A stretch of DNA of 64,000 nt from Galbula dea. Its lineage: Eukaryota; Chordata; Aves; Piciformes; Galbulidae. A model generated the notes under the pieces. The model worked only from the letters and a program-made list of their open reading frames with translations, searched no databases and was not told the origin of the DNA. Positions 49,257-60,380 of this stretch are shown piece by piece. The position numbers and the translations under genes are program-made. Every line of letters starts with the position of its first letter. Position 1 is the stretch's first letter. Where the stretch lies: positions 109,273 to 173,272 of the forward strand of contig VWZX01005696.1 in NCBI GenBank assembly GCA_013399015.1. The letters are read 5' to 3'.

Positions 49257-49468
49257 CACAGAATCACAGAATCTTAGGAGTTGGAGGGGACCTCAAAAGA
49301 TCATCTAGTCCAACCCCCCTGCCACAGCAGGATTCCCTACACCAGGTCACACAGAAGCGCGTCCAGACGGGTTTTGAATATCTCCAGAGAAGGAGACTCC
49401 ACAACCTCTTTGGGCAGTCTGTCCCAGTACTCTGTCACCCTCACTGGGAAAAAATTTCTACATGTATT
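49257..49468 (-). mobile_element. CR1 LINE 3' tail, antisense, short copy
   Basis: This antisense copy has the last ORF2 codons, the 3' UTR and a clean tail (CACAGAATCACAGAATCTTA complement at 49257). It is the subfamily ending at 61822. It is cut at the T-rich ATGTAGAAATTTTTTCCC point, very close to where the copy at 21476 begins. It looks relatively little diverged. Confidence 0.93.
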
Positions 49469-51689
49469 AATAGAAAAAAATTAATGTTTTTGGCTGTTAA
49501 TTTCATTTACTTTGATTCCATCTTTCTAAAGTTGTTTCTATTCACTCTTTGTACTAGTAAGATTTAGATCTCAGATTTATTGTTCTGGAATAAAAATGAA
49601 CCTACATAGTTCCTTATTTATAGCTCAGGCATAATCAAGTATATGATCAAGTGCCTGACCCTATAAAACAGTTTCTATATAGTACATTTTTTTTTATATA
49701 AGAGTAAATCCAGGTTATCCATAAATTTTCTTTTCTTCAGAATTAATGAATAAATATGAGGGAAATCTTGGAAAGAATCAGGTGACAAAATAATAAGAAT
49801 TCGTTAAATAAATGTAGAACTAGTTTCATAGAAAAAAAGCAGCCATTACAACACATCTGACAACTTCTAAATATTGTATTTCATAATACTTCATTTTAGT
49901 ATACCTATAATAAAAAATTTGTGGAAGATTTTTGGGTCAGACTGCCAAGTCCAAAATATGTTGAGTAACCTTACCAAAGAACTGTAAAGTGAAGACTGAC
50001 TTGTGACACAATGACAATAAATTGTCAAAATGACAATCTCTCACAATGACAATAAATTGTCAAAACATGGTAAGTAGCAAATTAATTTAGTTAATACACA
50101 TACAGCAGTTCCAAAGAAGCTTGCAAATTTTTTTCATTGTTATTTACTATAACCTTTGAAAATATCATGATTTTTCTTCAATTTGTTTTCACTATTTTGA
50201 GTTACATCAATTTATTACTGTTAAGAAATATTACAATTCTCTCTTTTTCGAGGATTTGAGTGATGATGAAAACTGGTAATGAACTTCATAATAAGTTCTA
50301 TGTTATTATGGAATAGAATATTACAGAATATTCTGTACTATTCTTCATGTTGTACCATTCTTCATGCATCTGTACTGACCTTATTTCCCTTATACACCAC
50401 CCAGCTATATCTACAAATGCCCTTATGTTTGACCATTTTTTTTTACCTCCTAAGATATTTCTTCATTGTTCTACTTTTCTGGTATTCAGAACCAAATGTA
50501 TGTATGTAGATATTATCACATCTAATTATGCATGAATTAATATCACCTCACTCTTGCAGTCAAATAAATCCTGTCCTTTTTTATAACTTGTCAAAATTCA
50601 GTGTTTATACAGATGCTAAATTCTATATTGTATCAGAAAGTTTTCTTTCACTAGAAATATTTTTATTGGCTTGCATTTTCCCAGATTAGCTCCACCACTT
50701 CTACACTAACAACAAATTGTTAAATTTCCTAGATCTCATTGTATAACTCCCTAGTGCTCCAGGTTGTTTGCCAGTAAAATCATCTGATTTTCTTACTGCT
50801 CCAGCAAGAAAACTGCTGCCCAGAACATTACTAATTTCACTGACTGCACATTAATCAATAAGCTTTCATTAGTAGTGTAGGTTTATAGGTAGCATCAGCT
50901 TGTACATAGTGCCAATAAACATCAACCACATGAGATTTCTGGTTTGTAAATAATTACTCTGCTTCTTTTTTTTCTGTTTTTTTTTGTAATACTTGGAGAA
51001 ATATGTGATGGAGTTCTGAATTTTTAACACACTGAAAACCAGCAATACAATTACAAGTCTTACATTCAAATGTGCACAAAGAAAACATCTAGATTGTAAA
51101 ACATGGTCTTGCTATCCAGCTCACTGGTTCCCACTGCAACTAACTTTCCCTCCCAGAAAGGGGTGAAAGTGTGTGGGGTTGGGGGAGAGTGTTGGGAAAT
51201 TCAGAGCTAAATGAACAATTTTTTTCAAATAATATTAAATGATCATTTAAATAAAAAAATCCCAAAAACCACACAATCCCTGAAGCCTTTTTTTCTGATA
51301 TCTGTCTGAAACCATTTGGATTAAGCTGGAAGGAGCCAACTTGCCCGAGCCCCTATGAAGACTATTCCCACCAACAAATATTTTAAGAAGGTGTTTGTTC
51401 CAGAGTAATTTTATGTTAGCAGAAATTGTTAGTAACCTCAAAATAATGTATTTTAACTGGATGAAGGAATATTTTACTGTGGGGGTATTTTCTTTTTAGT
51501 AGGTAGCCATGTAATTGTGTCTTGCTATGCAGATTTTTCTGCAGTGAAGTTAATTCAATCACTTAAGAAACCAAGATTTATTTATTAAAGGGTATCTCTC
51601 ATCTTCATTGTATTTCACTCTGCTTCAGTATGATAATTGGGTATCAACTTTTCTGTTGTATTTTTTAGTTGAAATGCAGTTTGCCTCCT
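49469..51689. other. Unique AT-rich DNA with a short tandem repeat
   Basis: No gene recognised. A 24-base direct repeat with an internal palindrome is at 50007-50065 (listed separately). T- and A-rich runs occur at about 49687-49695 and 50967-50985. Confidence 0.45.
50007..50065. repeat. Two direct 24-base repeats with internal palindrome
   Basis: The unit CACAATGACAATAAATTG plus six more bases occurs at 50007-50030 and again, identical, at 50042-50065. The unit contains the inverted repeat TGACAAT-AA-ATTGTCA. An 11-base spacer lies between the copies. It may be a local duplication; no function is evident. Confidence 0.8.
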
Positions 51690-52090
51690 GGATTACATAG
51701 CAGCTACTCGTACCAGGAGCACCATCTCCTGCTTCATCAGCTGCACTTCACTGCTGACACTCACTGATGGGAGAGACAAAATGCTGCAATGAGCCCAAAC
51801 AAATAAATTCTGCTTCGACTTGCTTGGTCCCCCAAGAAATGGCAACAAGCCTGGCAGAGAGGTGGTTCAGAAAGGTTGTGACATCTCTATCATGGAGAGG
51901 AATGCTCTTCACTGAGGGGTCACTGCTGTGCAGCCCTGGGGTGTATAAGGAGGGGCAATGGGACTAACTGCTCCTAAAGAGTCTGTCTGGGCCCAAAATT
52001 TTCAGCTACCTCTTCTTCTGTTTTCTGAGTTGGTGCTTCCACATCTTAAATGATAATAAAACTGTTTTCCCAAAGCCCCAAAGACTTCAA
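51690..52090 (+). repeat. Possible solo LTR
   Basis: This plus-strand stretch is less AT-rich than its flanks. It has a TATA-like box (TATAAG, 51944-51949) in the context GGGGTGTATAAGGAGGGGC and, about 110 bases later, a poly-A signal AATAAA (52055-52060), followed by a T-rich segment and CCCAAAGCCCC. The TATA to AATAAA spacing fits an LTR R region. No retroviral coding sequence adjoins it, and clear ends and target duplication were not seen, so the limits are approximate. Confidence 0.4.
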
Positions 52091-54451
52091 TTGTCTAAGT
52101 AAAACTGGGCTTCTTTGTGTGGAGGTTAAATTTCTACAAACGACTGATAATAGTTGAACAAGCAATAGAAGTAACTAAAATCCAAATCTTGATCTTTTTC
52201 TTTACCTCCTCATTCTGTCCACTGGAAAAAAAAAATAATATCAGACAGTTCTATTTCTACTTTCCAGATGTGAACAACTGGATTAAATTCTATGGAGAGC
52301 TTTTAAAAAAATGTTAACAAGTCAATGGGTCATGGTCTTCACAGCATAAAGGGAAAAAATGCTGAAGCTTCATTTCTGAGACCAGAAAACATGGCTACAG
52401 CAGCTGCAAGGACACAGAGATTGAAACAGAACCACGAAAAAGAAACCACAGCCACAAGAGCAAGAGCAGAAATGTCTCATAATTTTTTTCCATCATAGCA
52501 TCTGGAAAACTGCATTCCTTTCTGTAAGCAAAGCTAACTCAATTGCTATACCACCAAAACTGTTTCCCTGCTTTGGAAATGAAAAAGCTTTCCCACTTCT
52601 GTGAAAAGATTTTTACACTTGAACTAAGATCACAGAGGAGATTCAACAGAGCAAATAATGGTCTCTGAAACTTGTGAAGATTCTTTATTGTGACAGTTAT
52701 TAATTTTGAAAAGTAAAGTGCCTTGGGTAAAAAAACAGTATAGACACTACTGAAGATGTTACCCAGAAATATCAAAACCTGTATTCCCCCACCAGCTTGG
52801 AATTTTTCTGCCAATTCTACAAAAGGTAGCAAGATGAAAAGAGATGAATCTAGCCTATACACTCTGCAGGAAAAATCTGATCTTTCTCCCCCCAACTCCT
52901 TTCAAGAGCCTAAATAAACCTAAGGTATAAACAGTAGTCTTAGGGAACAGATTAAAGCTGCATGAACATCAGAAAAAGCTTTGTGAAAATGTCTTTGAAG
53001 CAGAACCATGAACTCACTTAAAATTTATGACTTCAGCTTTCTGTGAACAGCCTTAATAATGAAATTGCTGATTTTGTCAATACAGAAATGTTTGAAAAAA
53101 TACTAGATCCCTTTACGTGATTAAGTAACAATACTGCTATGTATTATAGGTAAAATATCATATATGATCAAGTCTAAATACAATTTTTTTTCAAGTAAAT
53201 ATTTAGATTACATTTTAGCTGATTTACTAAAATCTAAGAGACAATGTACTCAATTGTTCTACTTTTTGTACAGTCTGTGGGACTTAAAAAGATGGAATAA
53301 AATCTCTAACCCTTTTACTGTACTGTACTGAATAAAGGTAAAAAAAGTGCAGAAAAGATCATTAAGAAACTAGATCTTTTAAAAATTATTTTGTTTCTTA
53401 AGGAACTATTTTTAAACTCATATGAAAATATAAAGGTAAACAACAGTATCAAAACTTATATTTTCCAATAAATGTAATTGGAAGAACAAATCACAGTGGC
53501 TTAGAGTAACATTTTGTTGTATATAAACTTGCATTCAATGCACAAAGAAACCCAACACTTCTTGAATGTACAAGTATATTTGCTGTTTCTGCAGTGAAAT
53601 TCTGTAATTACATACATCTAGTATGTTTATTGTTACTGGCATTAAGACTTTAATGTAAAAAAATTACACTTACCATCAATAATTAATCCTGTTGAGAAGA
53701 TATATATGGTAGCAACACTATTTCATACTAAGCATGTAAACTTTTAAGAAGGCTGAAGGGAGAAATAGCTAAAAACTATAAACACTTCAATTTATTCTTT
53801 CAATGAAGCTTTTCCTGTAGAGGTTTGCTGTGTGGAGTGCCTCACTGCTTTGCCACCTCTGATGTGTCCAAACCATATATGCAGGGGTGGTGGTGATGTC
53901 TCCACATCACGTGTGGTCAGAGACAGGTGTAAGTCATTTGTTAGCAAGAAGAGCCTTACAGCAGCACAACCACACTTTGGGAAAAGGGCAAGAGAAAAGC
54001 TGATCCCACCACACTGAGGGATGGGGGAGGCCTGTATAGTGCAACTGAGGGAAATTTGTGGTCAATCCAGATGACTTGGGTGCGTAAACTGAGACCAAGA
54101 CCCCAAGAACTTGCTAGACTTTTTATCACTGCATGGGACTTTCTTTCTCCTTTTAACTATGCATCTTTTTAAATACCAGACTATTAAGTGCCAGAGTAGG
54201 GCAGAAGAAACAGTCTCTGGTTTTATTAACTCAGAGAGTTGTCATTGGGCATCAGTACTCATTTGAGGAAAGTGTTCTTCTCTCTTAAAGGTAGTAAATA
54301 GCAGCTTTACTTTGTAAATTTTGTCCTTGCTGATTTATTCTGCATTTAAAATGCAAAAGGCTTTCTTATTACTTCTCTAGGAGACAGAAATCGTCTACTG
54401 AGCTCTTGAATTCTTAACTTGTAATTCAAATTTTAAGCTAGTTATCCACAT
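52091..54451. other. Unique DNA, no gene seen
   Basis: No repeat family recognised. A GC-richer island lies at about 53820-54130; it has a CACGTG-containing segment near 53908 but no further features I can name. The longest open frame is 118 codons (52539-52895, minus strand), with no known domain. Confidence 0.45.
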
Positions 54452-54637
54452 CAGGCATTGGAATGGCCTGCCCAGAGAGGTGGTGGATTCACCATCCCTG
54501 GAGGTTTTTAAAATAAGACTGGATGTGGCACTTAGTGCCATGATCTAGTAATCATGATAGTGTTGGATTAAGGGTTGGAGTTGATGATCTTGGAGATCTC
54601 TTGAACCCAGATAATTGTGTGTGATTCTGTGTGTGAT
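54452..54637 (+). mobile_element. CR1 LINE 3' tail, sense
   Basis: This short sense copy starts in the last ORF2 codons (GMACPERWWIHHPWRF-type sequence read through frames), followed by a 3' UTR containing AGTGTTGGATTAAGGGTTGG and a degraded tail with TGTGTGATTCTGTG. The 3' UTR resembles that of the copy at 56.6 kb (GGTTGGACTTGATCATATTAA), so these two old copies form another subfamily. It is 5' truncated and diverged. Confidence 0.88.
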
Positions 54638-55434
54638 CTCAGGCCAGATCTGTTTATGTGTCACGATTCACTGCTGGCAGCCAGACTTGCTAGTGTTTTA
54701 TGCCTCTGCCATGATCTAAGGAATCATTGTCACATTTTAAAAACACGACATACCTAGTCTTTCTGCTATATGCTTAACCCCATTAGTATGCTCATTGCTC
54801 AGAAATCTTTGATCAGATAAAATTGGCAACATCTGGTTTGCATAAAGCAAATGTATATCAGCATTGCTAAATGGAAATGATTCACTGAACACAATAGTTT
54901 TATTTTCAGAACTATCTGGTTCTTAATTGACGATCTTATTATCACTAACCATCATTCGTGTTTAAATATTAAGATCTTCAAAGTCTTTCAGTATGCAAGG
55001 TTAGGAGAAGTGGCATGAGACAACATGGTATGCTTCCTGAACCTCAAGTAAGTGATGGAAATGAAGAGACTCCTAAGATTTATCCACATTTTCATGGTAA
55101 CAAATGAGAATAGCATGTATTTGCTGGCAGGTAATTTAAGTGGAAACGGATAGCTATGGGGCAAAGTGAAGCATTCTTGTTGAAATGGTTCTGGCATAAG
55201 AGTACAGTCTTTAGTCTTTGGCTAAATCTGGCCTCTTTAAAAAAAATTCAGCCAAGCAGTATGATAATGAGATAGAGAAGGAACCCCTTTTTAATTTTAA
55301 GATATGTACAGTGCTACATTTTTTATTACTCAAAATAAGAAGGAAATGAGTATGATGCAATAACATCAATGCAAGAACAACAATTCTTGTGCTTAGCCCA
55401 TTGTTCACTGAAACCAGGAGGTTTTTTAATAGCT
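54638..55434. other. Unique AT-rich DNA
   Basis: No feature recognised up to the integrase fragment. Confidence 0.45.
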
Positions 55435-55951
55435 AGCTACTCGACCTTTCCAAAGAATTCAAGTGGATTTTACTGAGTTACCTCTGATCCAAAGATGGAA
55501 ATACCTATTGGTAATTGTAGATCACTTAACACATTGGGTGGAAGCCTGCCTGGTCTTGAAGGCCACAGCACAAAGTGTAGTGAAAACACTACTAGAGCAA
55601 ATACTTCCGAGATTCAGACTACCTGAGACCATAGACTCCGATTGAGGGCCACACTTCACCTCAAAGGTCTTGAAATTAACATGCAAGGTTCTGCAAATTA
55701 CCTGGCAACACCATACCCCCTGACACCCCCAAAGCTCAGGGCAGGAAAAACCCATGAATCAGACATTAAAATGAAACATAACAAAGCTGACGCTAGAAAC
55801 GGGGTTGCCATGGACAAAGTGTTTGCCTCTAGCACTTTTCTGGATTAGGACAGCCCCCAGACAGGACCTGAACATATCTCCCTATGAGATGCTATTCGGG
55901 TTGTCCTACCCCACATGCCTCAGATGCACCCAGTCTGAGGAACTGGTTCTG
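55435..55951 (+). pseudogene. Endogenous retroviral integrase core remnant
   Basis: A sense fragment of a class I-like (gamma-type) retroviral integrase. It starts just before the catalytic core (QRIQVDFTELPLIQRWKYLL) with the first catalytic Asp kept. The second catalytic Asp is kept in PETIDSD, followed by a TGA where Arg is expected, a CpG-type change. The HHTP segment is followed by another TGA before HPQSSG. The position of the catalytic Glu (GxVER) reads Lys. It ends with GLPWTKCLPLAL and ISPYEMLFGLSYP. The N-terminal zinc domain and env are missing. It may be the missing half of the provirus at 30.6-34.9 kb. Confidence 0.87.
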
Positions 55952-56598
55952 TAAGGGGCTGTCAGCATTTCCAGAGACTCAGCTATTGTGTGCTGAGTGA
56001 GAGGTGTGATACCTCCCCTCCGGAGAGTCATTCGCACCCAGCCTGAAGGACTGGTTTTCCCTCCAAAGCTGTGAGAGGGGTATAAGGCTGACTTAGATTG
56101 GCATAGAATACACAGCTAAAACCAGGACATTCTAATAATGCCTGTTAAAACTTTGTGTCTTTTCATCATGAGGTTTTCACTGTAGGACTTTACAAACAAT
56201 TGTGCTGGCTCTGCTGAAGAAGTAGCAATGCAATGAGGCCTGGGGATGCTGATGAGAAAACAGATACTACCCAAGCTGCTGTTAGATCTAATACTTCTGA
56301 TCAGCAAAATGTGTATGCTGGAAGGGCAGAAGATAAAGTCAAATCTGTGAGGAGGATATAAAGGCAAGGACATATGCAAACAAAAAATCGGAGAGGAGGG
56401 AAAAAGAAATGAGACACACATGATTAAATCCTTTCTCCTTTTTTGACAAGAGCACACTCCTTAGTCCATGTGTATCATCTTAAACTGTAGGAAGTCATAA
56501 CTGACTTACAGAATTAAAGTGAAACACATGCTTAAGAAGTCTCTTCAAATAAAGATAGAATTAGCACCAATGCTTAGAAAATGTGACATAAAGCTACA
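55952..56598. other. Unassigned DNA downstream of the integrase fragment
   Basis: The first 130 bases (to about 56090) are GC-richer, with CCTCCCCTCCGGAG and GTATAAGGC, and could be a remnant of retroviral 3' sequence or LTR, but I see no definite motif. The rest is unique DNA. Confidence 0.4.
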
Positions 56599-56772
56599 GG
56601 ATGCCCGACATGTGGTGGAGTCACCATCCCTGAAGGAGTTTAAAAAGCATATAGATGTAGTACTTAGGGATATGCTTTAGTGGCACGGTAGTGACAGGTC
56701 GAAGGTTGGACTTGATCATATTAAGAGGTCTCTTCTGACCTTAACAGTTTTGTGACTCTGATTCTGTGATTC
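56599..56772 (+). mobile_element. CR1 LINE 3' tail, sense, old copy
   Basis: This 5'-truncated copy begins in the last ORF2 codons (TGGTGGAGTCACCATCCCTG), keeps the 3' UTR and ends in TGACTCTGATTCTGTGATTCC. It resembles the copy at 54.45 kb and is clearly diverged. Confidence 0.88.
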
Positions 56773-58099
56773 CTTTTTCTTCTTAAACTGCTTCCTAAGG
56801 AAGCACAGGCATTTTACATTTGTTTACTTCTTTAAGCACTAATGCTTGAAGTTACAATATAAAAATCACGGTTCGTAATTTGAGGAGTACAGAGAGACAA
56901 ACCATACACTAATTTTTCTGTAATGAAGGTAAATTCTTCTATTAGGTTTTTATCTGTGCTGTAATGTATTATTAAATGCTTAATGGCATTGTTAATGGAA
57001 TGTACTACAATAATAGCATAGGTGGAAAAGAGTTCTACTCCTTTTTCAGGATAATTTATTCCATATTGGGCCAAGTGGAAAGCTTTTCAAACACCGTCAG
57101 CACCATTAGATCTTTTTTGTTGAGACAGAAGCAGGAGTATTGGATGTGTATTGATCTGATGTTATTCTGAGACTGTACAAGATTTGGAAGCTGAAAAGAA
57201 TTATGAGAATGTAGGTGTACCAGGAAAAAAAAAAAACAAAACAGAAAACATATCCAGGCTCCGAAAGCAATTTGATCTGGGATATCTTATGAGCACTTTG
57301 ATTTCATTTTTTACATATTATGTATGTATATACCTGGATGAAAAATCCCCTGATCCTTAAAAAATCTCCAACAAAACAAACCCAAATTAATGGGAACTTA
57401 ATATAATTTATATTTTATTCATATTTATTTGATATGTGGTCTCTTGTATATTTAGAGGCTTTAGGTTTATATCATAGAGGTAATCAGAGTTACAATTAAC
57501 TTGCAAAGAATATTCTTGGAGGCTTTCTCCAGTATAGATTTTGGCTGTGGTTGTCTTGTACACAATATGATCCTGAAGTGTTTAATTAACAATATGTCTA
57601 GGGTCAGTAAACACTCTGTTGTGGGGCACATGTGTTAATCTCATGTAGATGTATATATGAATATTTTTGGCAGTCTATAGGTGATCAACTGCAAATCTCA
57701 GAGGACAGAGGCACTTAGAGTGCAACATGCACACTTTATAAAAAAATTATACTGTGGAATACTTTGAATTCTTTTCTCTGTTGTGGCATGCTACTGTGGG
57801 CTGCAGGATCTAGGGCCTGACAGAAGGGAAAGCCAAATTATTTTGTAGATCTGTTTTATAATACATTCATACAAACACCTGTAGCCATAACTGAGATGAC
57901 AGAAAAGTGAAAGCCCCATCTGAATGGTTAACTTCTTAAAGTATTTATGCCTGCTGAAGATTTTTTTTAATATATAACCTTAGAATTTTCAGTTTATCAA
58001 CAGAATACAATTTATACTTTCAATAATGTGCAATTTGGACCCCTGGTACTTTGATAGAATTTCACTGGATCAGATATATCTTCTCTTCCATTGAAAAAA
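56773..58099. other. Unique AT-rich DNA
   Basis: No gene recognised. A-rich runs lie at about 57223-57240 and 58094-58103. Confidence 0.45.
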
Positions 58100-58245
58100 A
58101 AACAAACCAGGGAGAACAAGGGGTTGCTGTCCCACTTCAGGCTTCAGAGGTGAGCTACATGAGTGGCCATCGCTTGCCTAGAAAACATCTAGTAATGGTT
58201 AACACTAGGATGAAAGCCACAGCTTGACGGGAAGTGGAGACCCAG

Positions 58246-59275
58246 ATGAAACTCTGGCATGAGCAAGCATCCACCCAGGTGTCTGGCTGTAGGGAGTGCC
58301 AGAACCTGTCACTGATTACAGAGGGTTGCTGTGTGAGGTGTGAGCAACTAGATGATCTGCTCAGCCTGGTGGCAGAGCTGAAGGAGGAAGTGGAGAGATT
58401 AAGAACTATCAGGGAGTGTGAGAGAGAGATAGACTGGTGGAGTCACTCCCTGACTTTCCTGAGATGTTCTCAGCTGGATGTCTCACCTTGTGAAAGGAAG
58501 AACCCATTACCCTCTCACCACCAGGCAGAAGGAGGAGGATTAGATGACAGGGGAGAATGGAAACAGGTCACTGCTTGGCATGGCAGGCAAGCCCTTTACC
58601 GGCCTGCTTCACCTTCCCGGGTACCTATATACAATAGATATGTGGCCCTGGAACTAGATGAGCAGACACAGGACCAGGGGGACAAAAGTCCTTCTGGTTT
58701 GGAGGTGTTGCACAAGGCAAGACAGACTGCCTCTTGCATTATTACCACCTCCGTTAAGAAGAAAAGATGAGTTATTGTCATTGGTGACTCCATTCTGATG
58801 GGAATGGAGGATCCAGTATGTCAACAGGACCCCAACCCACAGGGAAATCTGCTGCCTCCCTGGGTCCAAGGTATGGGGTATTACTAGGAAAATTCCCAAT
58901 CTGGTACTGAGCTCAGATTATTATCCTCTTCTAATTATCCAAGCTGGCTCTGATGAGGTGAAGGTGAGCAGTCCAAGGGCCATTAAAAAAGAATTCAGGG
59001 CCTTGGGTCACCTAATAGAAGGCTCAGGAGCACAGGTAAAAATTTCCTCCTTTCCAAGGTAGATGAGGAAAATATTGATAGGAATAGGAGGACCCAATCC
59101 GCCAATGTATGGCTGCAAAATTGATGTTGACATCAGAACTTTGGGTTCTTCGATCATGGGAGGGTCTATTCATCCTCTGGTCTGTCGGCATACAATGGGA
59201 CACAACTTTCTCACAGGGTAGAAGGGTCACGTCCTACAAGCTGGCACGGCTGATAGACAGGGCTTTAAACTAGGT
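58246..59275 (+). pseudogene. CR1 ORF1 remnant (zinc-binding, coiled coil, esterase-like)
   Basis: The first Met codon is the ATG at 58246; an earlier GTG at 58234 opens the frame but is not a likely start. CxxC pairs at 58288-58299 and 58330-58341 (CREC, CVRC) form the zinc-binding motif, followed by a coiled coil (LDDLLSLVAELKEEVERLR). An in-frame TGA at 58768-58770, probably a decayed CGA, precedes VIVIGDSIL; the GDS at 58783-58791 is the nucleophile motif of the ORF1 esterase domain. The rest, to the RLIDRALN-like end near 59265, is recognised only across several frames with stops. ORF1 acts as an RNA-binding partner of ORF2 in the family. Confidence 0.83.
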
Positions 59276-59409
59276 TGGAAGCAGGAAGGGGACAGAAAGA
59301 GACATGACAGAGACAAGGAGTGGGTTGGCTTCCCAAGGGCTGAGGGGATGAATGCTGTCAAGATACTTTCACCTCACTCAAGAGGTGGCAAGTATAAAGA
59401 GTCACTTTT

Positions 59410-59464
59410 TGACTAGGTGATCTTTGAGGTCCCTTCCAACTCTGACAATCCTATGATCCTATGA
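59410..59464 (+). mobile_element. Tiny CR1 3' tail inside the larger CR1
   Basis: These 55 bases (TAGGTGATCTTTGAGGTCCC, then TTCCAACTCTGACAATCC and ATGATCCTATGA) are a CR1 3' end. They sit exactly between the end of ORF1 and the start of the EN of element A, where other copies have no such sequence. A minimal 5'-truncated CR1 insertion into element A is the simplest explanation. Its tail unit is ATGATCCT rather than the ATTCTGTG of the other insert. Confidence 0.7.
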
Positions 59465-60082
59465 AATGTTTTTACACCAATGCATGCAGCATGAGGAATA
59501 AGCAAGAGGAGCTTGAAGTAGTGTCCTGGTCTCAGAGTTATGATGCTATTCATCGAAGTGAGACATGGTGGGATGAATCCTGTGACTGGTCTGCCATGAT
59601 GGATGGTTGTAAGGTCTTCAGGAAAGACAGGCAGGGCAAGAGAGGCAGGGGTTTGGCACCGTATGTAACAGGGATTGCAATGCACCCAACTTACTACTGG
59701 TAATGACAAGGTTCAGAGTCTCTGGCTAAGGATTAAGGGACAAACAAATAAAGCTGATGTGGTTGTGGTAGTCTACTATTGGTCACCCAGTCAAAGTGAA
59801 GACACAGATGAATTATTCTTTCAGCAGCTAAAGGATGCTTGTAAATCATCTGCCCTTGTCCTTATGGGGGACTTCAACTTGCCAGATGTTAAGTGGGAAT
59901 ACCACACTGCAGGCATGAAAAGATCTAGAAAATTTCTAAAACACCTAGATGATAGCTTCCTGGTACAGGTACTAAGACAACCAACAATGAAAAGAGCCCT
60001 CCTTGATTTGTTACTTGCCAACAGAGATGATCCCATGAGTGACATGGTCATAGATCCCCATCTTGGCCACAGCGATCACTAA
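59461..60082 (+). pseudogene. CR1 ORF2 endonuclease remnant of element A
   Basis: Almost the whole EN is present in two overlapping frames (59461-59703 and 59675-60082). The first has YTNACSMRNKQEELE and the catalytic Glu in SETWWDESCDW. The second has GDFNLPD (59867-59878 for GDFN) and the SDH motif (60071-60079), followed at once by a TAA where Glu is expected. A frameshift near 59700 links the two. This is the most complete EN in the window, but it is not open as one frame. Confidence 0.88.
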
Positions 60083-60380
60083 GTGATTCAGTTCAAAAAC
60101 TCTTCAGACAGGAGGAAAACTGCCAGCAAAAACTTCTACTCTGGATCTGAGGAGAGCTGACTTTGCGCAGCTCAGAGAACTCCTTAGTGTGGCCCCCTGG
60201 GAAAAACTTTTGAAGGTGCTGGGGTCCATCAGAGCTGATCTGTTTTTAAGTACCATCTCCTGAGAGCACAGGGCAGGCAATCCCTAAAAGTTGGAAATCA
60301 AGCAGGCAAGGCAGAGGGCCATCTTGGCTGAGTAAGGAGCTTGCTCTGGAGAGGCCCCTCTTCATCATCTTTAGTAAGCT

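Larger units (their letters stand above)
58100..60349 (+). mobile_element. CR1 LINE 'A', 5' part (ORF1, EN), interrupted by another CR1
   Basis: This is the 5' half of a large sense CR1. It holds ORF1 (zinc-binding, coiled coil, esterase-like domain), the EN, and the start of the linker up to about 60349. There a second CR1 is inserted; the linker resumes at 61823. A small CR1 tail sits between ORF1 and EN (59410-59464). Counting both halves, element A is about 3.7 kb, so it was close to full length before its RT core was deleted. The exact 5' end is uncertain; the AT-rich flank begins upstream of 58100. Confidence 0.9.

Noticed and set aside
53820..54130. GC-richer island as an LTR or exon
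   Set aside because: No TATA to poly-A arrangement, no splice-site-flanked frame of note and no recognised repeat; left unassigned.
58234..58245. GTG at 58234 as ORF1 start
   Set aside because: A GTG start is not expected in a eukaryotic LINE; the next ATG, at 58246, is in frame and still upstream of the first CxxC pair.
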